The notes under the pieces are model-generated. The model made no database searches. It was not told the origin of the DNA and was given only the letters and a program-made list of their open reading frames with translations. The position numbers and the translations under genes were made by a program. Source: Rostratula benghalensis (taxonomy: Eukaryota; Chordata; Aves; Charadriiformes; Rostratulidae). From it: DNA of 64,000 nt. Shown here piece after piece: positions 25,511 to 36,275 of the stretch. Numbering within the stretch: position 1 is the stretch's first letter; the number at the start of each line of letters is the position of its first letter. The stretch spans positions 718,786 through 782,785 of the forward strand of contig VXAI01000179.1 in the NCBI GenBank assembly GCA_013399305.1, written 5' to 3'.

Positions 25511-27438
25511 CTGACTATTAAAATAGAAGATAAATAAATAGCTATACTATGAGACTTGTTGCTGGACTCTGAATTAGTAATTTCCCAAGGAGTTAGAGTG
25601 AGTTTACTTAGAATAATCCACCAGTTTCTGACATTCCATACTTAAAAATATTTTAATTTTTATATTAATTAATAGATCAGATAGGACCCACAAGCTTCCA
25701 TTTAAAGTTATCTGTAAAGTAATTTCATGATAATGTAGATGCCTGTCAGAAACCAGTTTAGACAGAAAATTGTAGGCAGGTAGCTGATACAAATGGGAGA
25801 GACGAAAAAAAGATGTCCTGAGCTTCTTCCCTGTCTCAGTATCCTGAAGATATCCTTTGAGACAGGTTCTAAAGACAGTTGCTGAATTAGTGTGTCATTA
25901 CAATGTAAATTTACTAGTCTAATAATACCTGTAGAAGAAACAAGTACTGTTAGGTTCAGGAGCTGAGGCACACAGAGGGATGGAGCCTCTGCCCATGCAT
26001 CTGAGAAGAATAACGTAGAGGCATGAAGCTGTGGGGATTTCCTGTCATCCTTTACTCACACACTTTTAATCTCCTGAACTGTTCTAATTTTGACATAAGA
26101 CCGATTCTAGCATGTTCTTTCAATCAGTCATAAGGACCGTGACACTACCCAAATTTTAAAACAGTAACCTCAGGCACATTTTCCTCTCACATCACTCCCT
26201 GCATTTTACACTGCTCTTTGGCACATTCTTCATGCTGCAAACTCATGAATACTTATGCAGAAAAGTCCCACAGGGGCTGGGGGTCTCCTTCAGCGTGAAC
26301 CACAGCTCCAAAGTGTCCTGTTGACCACCTCAGTCACGGAAAAAGAGACTGGGCTGGGAGTGAGGATCTCAGCCTAAATACTTGGCTTATGAAGTTCACT
26401 CAGAAAGCATAGGAAATATGTTTGCAACCACTCAGTCTCATCGATCAGCAAAAGACCATCCCTTCATTCTACAGTCCAGAAACAGCTTGTGAGTATCTCT
26501 GTTGACTGATTAATTTTTAATAAAATTTCATTATCACTTTTGTGTACAACAACATTCTCCATTGTTATAATCTTTCCATTCTGTATAATGCTTTAGATTT
26601 CCAGATGCTGGTAAATTTACAGTTTTAGAGCAAACACAGACAACATTTCGTATTGTAAAAGATTTTCGTCTTTCCTGCTTTAAACTCTCATTCAACTGTT
26701 TCAGATACCAAGCTTTTGTTTTGAAGGTTTTTCTTTAACATGCGCATGACTTACTCTAGTTTTGCAACAGATGAAGTGCACTTATAAACCTCAATACCTG
26801 CGCAACTGTAATGTCTTAGCAATTTCATAATGAAATTCATATGGAATTTAGCAACCCAAGCCAGATTTGTGTCAGAATCTTTAACATGTTCCAGTTGCAT
26901 GAAATACTAATTAAAGGCACTCATTGTTAACTGATATAAATAGTCCCCACTTAGCCCATTATAGGTATGGGTTGTAAAACAAACAATTATGTGACAGATG
27001 ATACATGTTAACACAGAGAAATTCTGTAATGACATTTCTGTAACACTGTAACCTCTTCAACCACCATGTGTTCCACATTACAGGCTAAAGGGGGTGCTGA
27101 TTGCAAAGGTGACGTACTTTCCAGTTTGTGACTTTTCTTCTAAGAATAGAAATGCCTTAGAGCACCTCCGAATGATTTACATTACAAATTTAGTTCAGGC
27201 AATGAAATCATTAATGCAAGCTTGATTTTAGCTGCTACATGTGTTTGCTATTCCATGCGCTAGTGCCAAGCAGTTGAATATGCCTACCTACCAAGCAGTA
27301 CCCTACCTAGAAACACTTGGCAATCCAAGCAAACAATTGTTTCCTATTTACCATGTCTTTCATCTAATACCCATTTTCTCTTCACTCTGTACTATGAATA
27401 AAATGATTTGGACCAAACAGGAAACTGTCTTCAGAATG

Positions 27439-27462
27439 TGTGTGTATATATATATACACACA
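27439..27462. repeat. 24-bp perfect palindrome, TG/TA/CA
   Basis: The sequence runs TG units, then TA units, then CA units and equals its own reverse complement over 24 bases, with the centre between 27450 and 27451. It is a dinucleotide microsatellite with a symmetric phase change and could extrude as a cruciform. A T12-type run follows at about 27470-27480. Confidence 0.9.
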
Positions 27463-29081
27463 TAGATATTTTTTTTTTTTCAAATATGTCATCAAAACTC
27501 CAAGCTAATCACAGGATAGAAGCAATCTCCTGGCATTTAGATAAGATACACAGGTTATTCAATTAGTAAAAAATGGTGTCTGCCTTTCCACTAGCCAACA
27601 TATTCCTGTAACATTAGAAGCAGGTGGCCTCCGTACTCAAAGCACAAACACGCAGAAGTTGCCTAGTGCATTTGCCCTGCCAAAAAAACATGTATTTTTG
27701 CGTCTGTGAATGTACAATCCTGTGTTTAACCCTTTCAACTGCAGAGTTCCTAAAGCACTAGAAGAAGAAATGGCCAAGATACACATGTCTTCAGGGGGGC
27801 AGTGGATGAAGAAAAAGTGACCAAGATCTATGGACAGTACTATGACTTATTTCTGACTTTCACAGGGGCTGCTAAAGACGGGTGCAGGGTAACTGAGCCT
27901 TTTTTTAAAAGAGCAAGACACTCATACTCAAGTAAATGTTTGTTTAGAACCTCCAATTTTGACATCTACTTTAAAAAAAATTTTGGCCTTTATTTGTAAG
28001 ACAAAACTACTTGTTAGCAGATAACTGTCTCCAAAACAGTCTCTCAGAGATGCATATTTCACCAGAACCAAACCCAACTGAGCCATTACATGTACAAGAC
28101 AACACTAAAATTTTGCTAGTATTATAATGATTAATTTGCTGCAGAAAGCAAAAAACTAAAAGCACGAGAGAATGGATGATGCAAAACTTAAACGTTAAGG
28201 GAAATATCCTCATCTTACATCAGAGTTAGAAACTGGCCTGGATGGAAACCCCTGAGCTCATCAGACTTATCCTTGGAGGCACTTTTTATCTAGGTCTGGA
28301 TCCAAACTTTTTGGCTTAGAGCAACTTTCTGATAAAAGTGTGGAAAGTCCTTTGTGACACCTCACCCACACAGTGGATTGAGGATTTTCCAAGTCCATTG
28401 GGCTGTCCTCTCTGACCTTACAGGCTCCACCCATTCAATTCAAGCAGAGACCAAAAAATAACCTCTGATTTTGTGTCTTTCAACTCAAAAATAGGATATA
28501 TTTAGGCAACGCCTATGAAAGAACTGAAGCATCAGAATGTAAAGTCAATCCATAAAGACGTTACTATTCAGAACTGTCTAAACACTCTGGAAAGATTGTG
28601 AATAACACTAATATTATATCCATGAGCAATTAAAAAAAGGGGAGGGGGGAAAAAGTAAAAAAGTAGCACTGTTAATCTCATTTTAACCCCTGCTTGATCT
28701 TGCCAACCTCAAGACGACCCACCTGAAATTTTACCTAGCAGTCAGTGGTCTTATCCCAGGATGCACATTTGTTTCTGGAACATTTGAAGCCATTTGGATA
28801 GGACATTTGGATGATATTATTGTCCAAAAATGGGGATGTTCTCACTCTTTGGACTTTTTCCTAACCCTTTTTTTGGTTTTTAGAACACAAAAATGATTTA
28901 CCCTAGAAATGTCAAACTTGATTCAGTGCTTGCTTGGCGAAGAGACATGCCTTTGGAGCCTGTTAGAGGGCTTAGGTGGGTAATTGTAAAGTTATTGTTA
29001 GTTTTTTCCACACTCATGGCATAGAGTACATGGCCAACTTGTGTTAATAAATACCTGTTGGGTACATGTGTGGCTTATAAA

Positions 29082-29151
29082 GGCTTGATCCAAAGCCCAC
29101 AGAAGTCAATGAAAAGACTTCTCTGGCTATGAATGGGTTTGGAGTCAGGCT
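29082..29151. mobile_element. Palindromic MITE-like element, decayed
   Basis: The left arm reads GGCTTGATCCAAAGCCCAC and the right arm, reversed and complemented, reads AGCCTGACTCCAAACCCATTC. In between are the 'gaagtcaatg' and 'ctatgaatggg' segments. This fits a palindromic short element common in turtle, crocodile and bird DNA whose arms read 'ggcctgatccaaagcccattgaagtcaatgg'. It is about 70 bp and mutated in both arms. No coding capacity is expected and its transposase source is not in this window. Confidence 0.65.
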
Positions 29152-32100
29152 GTAAATGTAAATGACAGGATGGAAGAGAATCTGATGGAAGGGTGGGAGA
29201 ATCATGTCTCCAGCAACCCTTAAAATCTTCAGGGGCAGACAGAGCACCAAGGGAATGAGAAACCATCCACTGTCAGTGGACATCGTGTACCATAGGGGCC
29301 AAAAGATGGAAACAGGAAACAGAGTCTTGAGAAAGGGGAAAACTAGGTTCACAGTGGGGTTAAAAAAATTGTTTGAATGATATCTGTTAACACTGATTAA
29401 ACATTAAACTTCACCTTCTGCAGGAGTGGGAGGTAAAAAAAAAATGAAAAGAAAAAAGTATATAATCTGTATAAAGTCTTATCTTTGCGTGACTAATATA
29501 TAGGTGTTCAATTGCTTTTGAGCAATACATATGCATTTCTCAGGCTGGATCTATTTCATGTGAGTGTGCATGTTGATGTCAGGACTGCCAGATAATTGCA
29601 ACACCCAGCTGTGGAAGGAAATGAGCCGCAGCAGCAGGTCACCCTCCAGTCCAGCTGCATGCCCTGCCCAGCCTCATCCTGCAATAGAGCACCAGAGCCC
29701 TTGGGAGTCCCTGTCATCACTTGCCTGAGGACTATTCCCAGGGCCTCCTTCCTTCAGCCCTCTGAGGCATTCCTGTCATCTTATGGGTCCTGGCAGTATG
29801 AAGATTTTAGTAGGCAGCTTGGGAGGGTCAGGAAAGTTGCATGCCCACTGCTGAAAGCACACATCTGCTCTACTTACAGCAACTAGGCAAATGTATACAG
29901 AATCAAGCTGTGAAAAATCTCCACAGCAAAGATCCTTCACATCCTCTGTGGTTTGTGCAAAGCAGGAACACTTTTGCACACAGCCTATCTATAAAGTCTA
30001 ACTCTTTTTGTATCATCTGCCAAAAAGTTTACATCTCACTGCTTACAATGTACAAAAACGTCCTGCTACATTTTATTTATTTATTTATTTACTCATTCGC
30101 TCTCCATTTTTTAATAACTCTTTTAAGGTGGCAAGGATTTGATGATTTGCCTGAACGAGTTTTAGTTTTGCTGTGGGTGTGTGAAGTCCAGCAGTAGCTG
30201 GTTGGTAGTTTGCCACTCAGAGTTGAAAGTTCAACAGCCACCTGTGTCACATCTCTCCCTTTTTTGGATCGAAAGGGTGCTGTAGGAAAGGTGTGTTTGC
30301 TTTTTCTTTTTTGGTAGGACTAAAAATGGAAGGGAGCGTTGCCTGTGAGAAACTTATTTCCTAGTGTAGTGAAGTAGCCAGCTGGCAGCCAGATGGCATC
30401 AAGCCATCAGGAGGTCGAAGGCCATTGGACAACTGTGTGGGATTTGTTTCTCACTCAATGTGTTTGGTTTTAAAACCATTTATTTCTGGAGTAAGTCATA
30501 GATATGGAAAGGGTTTTACCTAGGGGACAGTTGTTTCCCCATCCAGTTGAAACCACAAACAGACAGAAAGCTGGTCACTGGCCAAAGTGAAAGGCCAAAG
30601 GCAAATTGTCCCATATTTATCCTTTACTGGGTCAAAACTGAAAAGCTGGACACTGATGGCAGTTCATAAATATTTCACTGTTCCAATCAACAGATGAGAT
30701 AGAAGGACATTGCATGTCAAGAAACTTGTTGACTCTTGCAGAGCAGATAGCCAGCTGGCATGAACACCGTTACTGCCCTGTCACAGCACTGAAAGCCCAG
30801 AGACAAGTGGTGCCAGATTTGTTCCTGGGGTAGCTAAAATAACACAGGAATCATGTTTATGTTTTGATCTTGCTGTGGCGTTGCCTGTGATCCTCACTGG
30901 CCATGTGATCCTGACCTATTAGTAAGAAGAGACTCTGAACTCTCTAGAGAGAAATTCTGCCTGAAGGATTACAATTCCTATTTCATTCAAACTTCCCATT
31001 CATCTCATATTTTATCCTCTCTTGTGTTTGCAAGTGCTTTGAGAGTCACCAAGAGAGGCTTTTAACATAGTGTATGGGTTCTGATCCTATACTCACAGCT
31101 CTGGAGAAATGTGGATCATGTTCTTTGTAAGCATAGATGAGCAAAAAACCACTGAGAACAGTGAAAACAAACTTTTGTGTGTTGTGTAGGTAAGGATTGC
31201 ATCCTGACCAGCTAAGTTTCTGTCCTTACACAGGAGTAGTGGGGCAGTCTGCTCGTTCTGAAATGGTCAACGAATGCCTGTGGCACCTCCTTGTATATAT
31301 CTGGAAGGGTTAACACTTCAAACTTCTGCCCCTTGTTTGGGATGGGAGATAAACGGCCAAGAAAGAATCAGCTATATGCTTTCCATAGAACATGCCAATA
31401 GACAACCTTCTGGCTCCTGGTGCTCAGGATGGCTCACTGCCCAACATCCCTAGTGATCCAGAAACACAATGTTTTCACAATACCTGAAGCAGTACAGTTA
31501 AAATTAGGTTCTGATCAGCCTGGCAGGCTGCCTACATAAAAGTAAAGGGTTACGAGCATGCCAGCTGGTCCCCTGTCACCAGTTCTGGCTTCTGGAAGGC
31601 AGATCTCCTTCCAGAGAGCACGAATTCTCTGAGGATATGGATTGAGTAAGGCTGTGGGTTTTCAGTTACCCATGCAAAGGAGCATGGCAAAACAGATTTC
31701 CTTGGCCCTGCACATACTTTACAACTCTGTTCCAGGATAATTCAGACAGTGACAGAAGGAACTTCCAAAGGCTCTGTGGTGGTCCAGCTTGGTGTAACCG
31801 AAGAAGTCATCGCCTTCAGCTCTCTGCCCCCAGCTCTCTGCCCAGAGGTTTCCTCCCCAGCAGCAGTGGTGGCAACAGAAGAGTTAGAGTGTTTGGTTCC
31901 CCAGCAACTGCAGTTGACTGTCTGGTATATCAATTTAAGTCACAGACGAGTTCAGTTTGTGTTAATGAGCATGATGATCTGTGAACTCGGCTAGTAGAGG
32001 AGCCAGCTGCTCTGCTGCTGCTTATGGGGAAGGAGGAGCCAGGTAGTAGAAGGAAGGTTTAAGTTCACCTCAGCCTGACTTGATGGAGGGGACACAGCTT

Positions 32101-33805
32101 CCTTAAGCTTTATCAGGGTCCTGCTTGATTCTATTTGCTGGGTGCAAATGGAGAGGAAGCAAAAGATAGGCAGGTGTTGGAGTGAGGATTCCTGTTCTTG
32201 CTGGCTACAAAAGCTGTACAGAAGAACAGCCGGGAACAAACTATTTTCATCAAGAAGGTAAAGGAAAGGAGAGAGAAAGAGGATGTTGAGGAGAAAACTG
32301 TAATTCCCTTCTATACCTCTTTTTCGTTCTCTTGTCTGCTTTTAACACAGGATACATTATCACCTTTCATTTTATTTTACCTTAAACTCCTTTTCTTCTT
32401 TTACTTTCTTTTTTTCTCCAACCATCAGGAGTTTTGAAATGGACAAAACTTTACATCTTCTTTCAATTCTGACCTGCAAAATCCCTATCTGATCCAGTTT
32501 TGTAAGCATCCCGAGCTGAAAGTAAGGTGATATCTCCAATTTTTCATACCTTAATGACCTGGAAAATGTGACTTCATTAAACTCCAGGGTGAAGAAAGTA
32601 CACATTTATTGAAGATGATTGTTAATGAGTCTGCTCTTTCTGTAATGTCAGATGAGTTTTGAAGCTCAGGCTTACAATAAATACAAAGATTCCAAATCCT
32701 GATGCATTAATGCAACCTACAGCCCTAATTTTCCTCTCATGGGACAACTGGAGCCAGGTCCTTGTCTAAACAAAGGACAAGAACAACTACAGAGCACAAC
32801 AAAACTGTGACACTTTTGTTGTGCACAAACACTCAAAGTCTTAAATAACTCATTCCCTAATGAAATGCAGGACAAGTAAATTGACTCACAGATTGATCCC
32901 CTCTCTTCCGAGAAATAAAATGTCTATGTTTCTTGAGGTATTTTTTCACTCAATGTTAGATTTTTCATCAGAAGAAGGTAGTAAGAGCCTCTTCCTGTGG
33001 CAGGTACTATGTGTAACTGTGATAGATCAATAAATATAAGGACTTTTTGAGAAGAGAAGCAGTACTACTGGAGGCTAAAGTGTCTGGTAGAGATTCAAGT
33101 GTTACCACAGGATTTATATTTATGAGTTGCCACAAATTATTCTGAACAAAAATGCTAGACACAATCCCCTCCCTGCTCCCTGAAACTCCATCAGTTTTGG
33201 GACTGCACTGAGACATAGACTTGGACTGCAATCCAGAAATAAAAGTTGTGGCTTGGATCTATAGCTATACGTACCCAGGAGAAGGGCTGAACCTCATGTA
33301 TCTTTGAGTGAATGGTGCATGCATTTTATTCATCTGTGCCTTCCTTAGACTCTCTGCTATCTTTGCCAACTTGCTCACTCTGTCCCCTGGCATGAATATA
33401 CAGCACACTCTCATGTCACTTATATCACCAAAAGCTGATATTAATCTTTTGATCAAACATGTGCTAAGTCATTTTTATAAATATGAACTACTGGTTTATA
33501 GATAGAAAACTATATGCTACCTGAACTTCAGTTACTAATCAGTTAAAAATAGATATTTGCTCCTTCTGCATTTACTTAAGTTTTCTCTCTATTAGCTAAT
33601 GTGTATTGATGGAATCTCATCAGCTTTTTCATGACCATTTTGAGATGTGTGCTTGCCAAAATTGTTAAACTACAGTCTTTCTCTCCAAACCGATGCACAG
33701 CTGAGCTAAAAATGTCATGTGTTGGCTTTAAAACAAAGCAAAAATGAAAATTGAGTTTTGCTGCTGCATTCATTTCAGATCTCAGGATAACTTCCATAAA
33801 GGGTA
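29152..33805. other. Non-coding DNA with GC-richer patches
   Basis: No gene recognised. Two GC-richer patches occur. The first, about 29590-29880, has an open plus frame of 96 codons starting at TTG. The second, 31736-31994, is an open plus frame preceded by an acceptor-like sequence. A TTTA microrepeat lies at about 30071-30091. None of the translations matches a family I know. Confidence 0.6.
31736..31994 (+). other. Open frame after acceptor-like site, unknown
   Basis: An acceptor-like ACTCTGTTCCAG ends at 31735. The frame that follows is open for 85 codons to a TAG at 31992-31994, with peptide segments such as GSVVVQLGVTEEVIAF and VVATEELECLVPQQLQ. The DNA is GC-richer than its surroundings and contains a near-tandem AGCTCTCTGCCC duplication near 31819-31845. 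I recognise no domain. The reverse strand is also open over most of the patch, which weakens the coding case. It could be a terminal exon, an exon of a non-coding RNA, or chance. Confidence 0.15.
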
Positions 33806-33807
33806 TA

Positions 33808-33893
33808 GGCCAGATTCTTAGCACATAGAAAACTGCATAGGTCCACTGATTCCCATGAAGCTACGTTGATTTACAGCAGCTGAGAATCTGGCC
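33808..33893. mobile_element. Palindromic MITE with TA target duplication
   Basis: This 86-bp element has terminal inverted repeats: GGCCAGATTCTTAGC at the left and, reversed and complemented, GGCCAGATTCTCAGCTG at the right. It is flanked by TA at 33806-33807 and 33894-33895. The inner arms carry 'tgattcccatgaagctacgttgatttacagcagctg', which resembles the right half of a palindromic amniote MITE ('ggccagatcctcagctggtgtaaatcagcgtagctccattga' and its mirror). The TA duplication suggests Tc1/mariner-type mobilisation. It is an inactive, non-coding fossil. Confidence 0.8.
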
Positions 33894-33895
33894 TA

Positions 33896-35149
33896 AAAAG
33901 CTTGGGGTTATATATCTATTTTATGTTATGTTAAAGTCCCTTGACCTCTTACTTGATTGCCTTGCTCCAGCTTGTGATGCTAGTGTAGGTAAATTATACC
34001 TCTGCTGGCCACTAAGCTTGCTGTTCTAGCAACATTAATAACCTCAAGGCTTCTAATTTTCTTACCAATGCTTACTGGACCCCCTGTGCAAGCCTCTGGG
34101 ACTGCTCTGACAATAATCCCAATATATTTTGTTTTGAATGAAAATAAACTTTATTGCAACTTGTGCTGGAGGCAGACCCATGAGCCTGGGCTCTAGAATG
34201 CCTAGTAGGCAGCTGTGTAATCATTAGCATTCCTATAGGGAAAAGCACTAGGATCAGTTCAGAAGGGTTCTTCATCCAGCTGGGACTATAATTTACAATG
34301 CCACCATCACTACAATAACAAGGTAGCAGAGGGAAAACATTCTGGAAGGGATGGCAGTGAAATTCAGCCATCACAAGGTGTGGTCTTTGGGGCAAACCCT
34401 TTAATTGGCAGAAGGTTGACTAAGTATTCTGGTAACCTCAGACTTTCACCTCTCATTAAATTTTAATCTGCAATCCGAGCTGGCAAAAGCATCCAAAAAG
34501 AAAGGGCTGGCAATCAATGTCCCATCTTTTCATGCAAGACCAGAAATATTCTGGTGTCCTAGGCCCTTTTTTCTTCAGGCTCTTCTTGCCCTTATGCCCC
34601 ACCACCCTACTCACTCTACCACAATGGACTTGCAGCTCTACTTCTTGCACAACAAAGGAAGCAGTAGAAGCAGTAGCAACCTGTCAGGTTTTGTTTCTGC
34701 ATAACATCCAGCTCACCCCACATTTTTCTTTACCTTAATTTTATATAGTACGTCTGATTTACGTCTATAAAATTTTATTGTAGTCATTACAGTCAGACTA
34801 CTCAGGTCTCTACTGGTCACTGTTATCAAAAACTAAATTATGGGCTAAGTTTACCATGAAAACCACAATGTTGAAGAGGCACAAATTTTAGTTTGAAATC
34901 TCATGCAAAATGCTTTGAAAATTGTGAGTCCTTTCAGTCCTCTGCCTTACTGAAAGTACCTTGAATATCTTCATAGGATACAGCATTTCAAGGGCAAAGA
35001 CTGTTGTATTTGAATGAAACATTGCTGCTTTTAATCAAAAGTTAAATCAGTATAATTTGCTTTTCATATTGTTCATATTTTCTTTTTTTGTTGTTGCTTC
35101 TGTTTGTTAAAAGATCTTAAGATTTTTCTAGCTGTTTGTGATCCTCTCT
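33896..35149. other. Non-coding DNA, no gene recognised
   Basis: No recognisable gene. An AATAAA hexamer occurs at about 34142-34147 but has no upstream coding exon I can support. The minus frame at 34072-34395 (107 codons) and the frames near 34.5 kb overlap on opposite strands and look like chance. Confidence 0.6.
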
Positions 35150-35202
35150 GAACTCCCTTGTGACCCCTAGAGCGGTCATGACCCATAGTGTGAGGAGCAC
35201 TG
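35150..35202 (+). mobile_element. Possible hAT transposon terminus
   Basis: The sequence ends GGTCATGACCCATAGTGTGAGGAGCACTG. This resembles the right end of vertebrate hAT (Charlie-type) elements, where a 'gggtcgcgaccc' segment precedes a terminal 'agtttgagaaccactg'. The predicted end is 35202 and the next eight bases (CCAACATC) would be the target-site duplication. I could not find a matching left end (CAGTG..CTCA..) or a second CCAACATC upstream, so the element is partial or the match is chance. Confidence 0.4.
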
Positions 35203-36180
35203 CCAACATCCAGGCAGAGCAAAGGCAGAAGAAGTAGTAACAAACACAGATGCAATCCATGTTTTAAGAATTGCATAAAATGTATTGAAAAAGTCACCCA
35301 GTTCTACCACTACTATGTATCCTTACTCAGCTGCTTAATCTTAGCTGGCTTTAAGATAGTTTCATGGACTGGCAGCACACAATAGTACATATCATTGGTT
35401 AGAGACATAGAAAACAAACTTCAGAGCATTGCCACCTCTGACAGCAGAAGGTAACATGTTCAGCCCCAGTTGTCAGGTTACAAAGAAAAGAGGTCTGGTT
35501 AGCAGCACTGTTGTCTTGCCAGCTCCTTCCCTTCAATAGCTCAGTTCACACTCCAGCAGGTGGTTACAAAAAATTCTGGAGAGACTTCTGGTTTGCAGGA
35601 GGTGAAGAGCTTCTGCTCTGATGATAAAATCGTCAAGCAGTGTACTGCTGGAGTCCTTATTCAATAACTGAGAACCCCAATGAAAGTAACTAGCTTTTCT
35701 CTAGTACCAGACATGTGAGTGGGAAAGATGCCCATACTAAAAAGACACCCATCATTAGACAACCCATGATTTACAGAAGAACATTAAGCAAACCTATATC
35801 TAAATAATTCATTTTAATTTCATAATTTAAAGTTTGTTTTATCACCTGCTCCATCACTTGTTCAAGCTGATGCATTGAACTGGTTTGGTGGTTTCCTTAG
35901 TCTGCTACATGAGCTGAGTTACATCTCAGCTCTTGTGCATTGCCTGGTTCCTGAGTTGATCACACAAGGCTGGTCATATCCATTTGCTTTCTAAAACACT
36001 GAGATGTCTAGTTGAATGTCTGCCAGGGTGATGAGAATATGGAATACATATTTACAAGTACGTTTGCTGGTCTACTTCTATCACTAACTTGTCCTTTGGG
36101 TTTGACAAAGTCACTTAACTTGACTTCAGGTTTCATTTTACCCAGTTAAAAAACGTAATTCTGCTTTTTTTCTTATAGAT

Positions 36181-36275
36181 TAAAAAAAACCCCAAAACTT
36201 GACACAACAAATGATCCAAACCAAACCAAAAAAACCCAAAAAACCACCAAACTAAACCAACCCAACCTCAAAACC
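36181..36275 (+). repeat. A/C-rich low-complexity tract
   Basis: About 95 bases are built almost only from A-runs and C pairs or triplets (aaaaccccaaaa, ccaaaccaaacc, aaaaaaaccc). This is the complement class of the TTTTG/GGGTTTT tracts elsewhere. Confidence 0.85.

Larger units (their letters stand above)
21919..29081. other. AT-rich non-coding DNA, no gene recognised
   Basis: No recognisable gene. Notable small features are the G-run cluster at 23889-23920, a TTTTG tract at 25487-25510, and the 24-bp palindrome at 27439-27462. A long polypyrimidine run ending in CAG near 22938-22968 is acceptor-like but is followed by no convincing open frame. The 110-codon minus-strand frame at 22033-22365 starts at GTG and has no known domain. 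Confidence 0.65.

Noticed and set aside
28288..28320. 'ggtctggatccaaac' as another palindromic MITE arm
   Set aside because: Only about ten bases match and no mirror arm is present.
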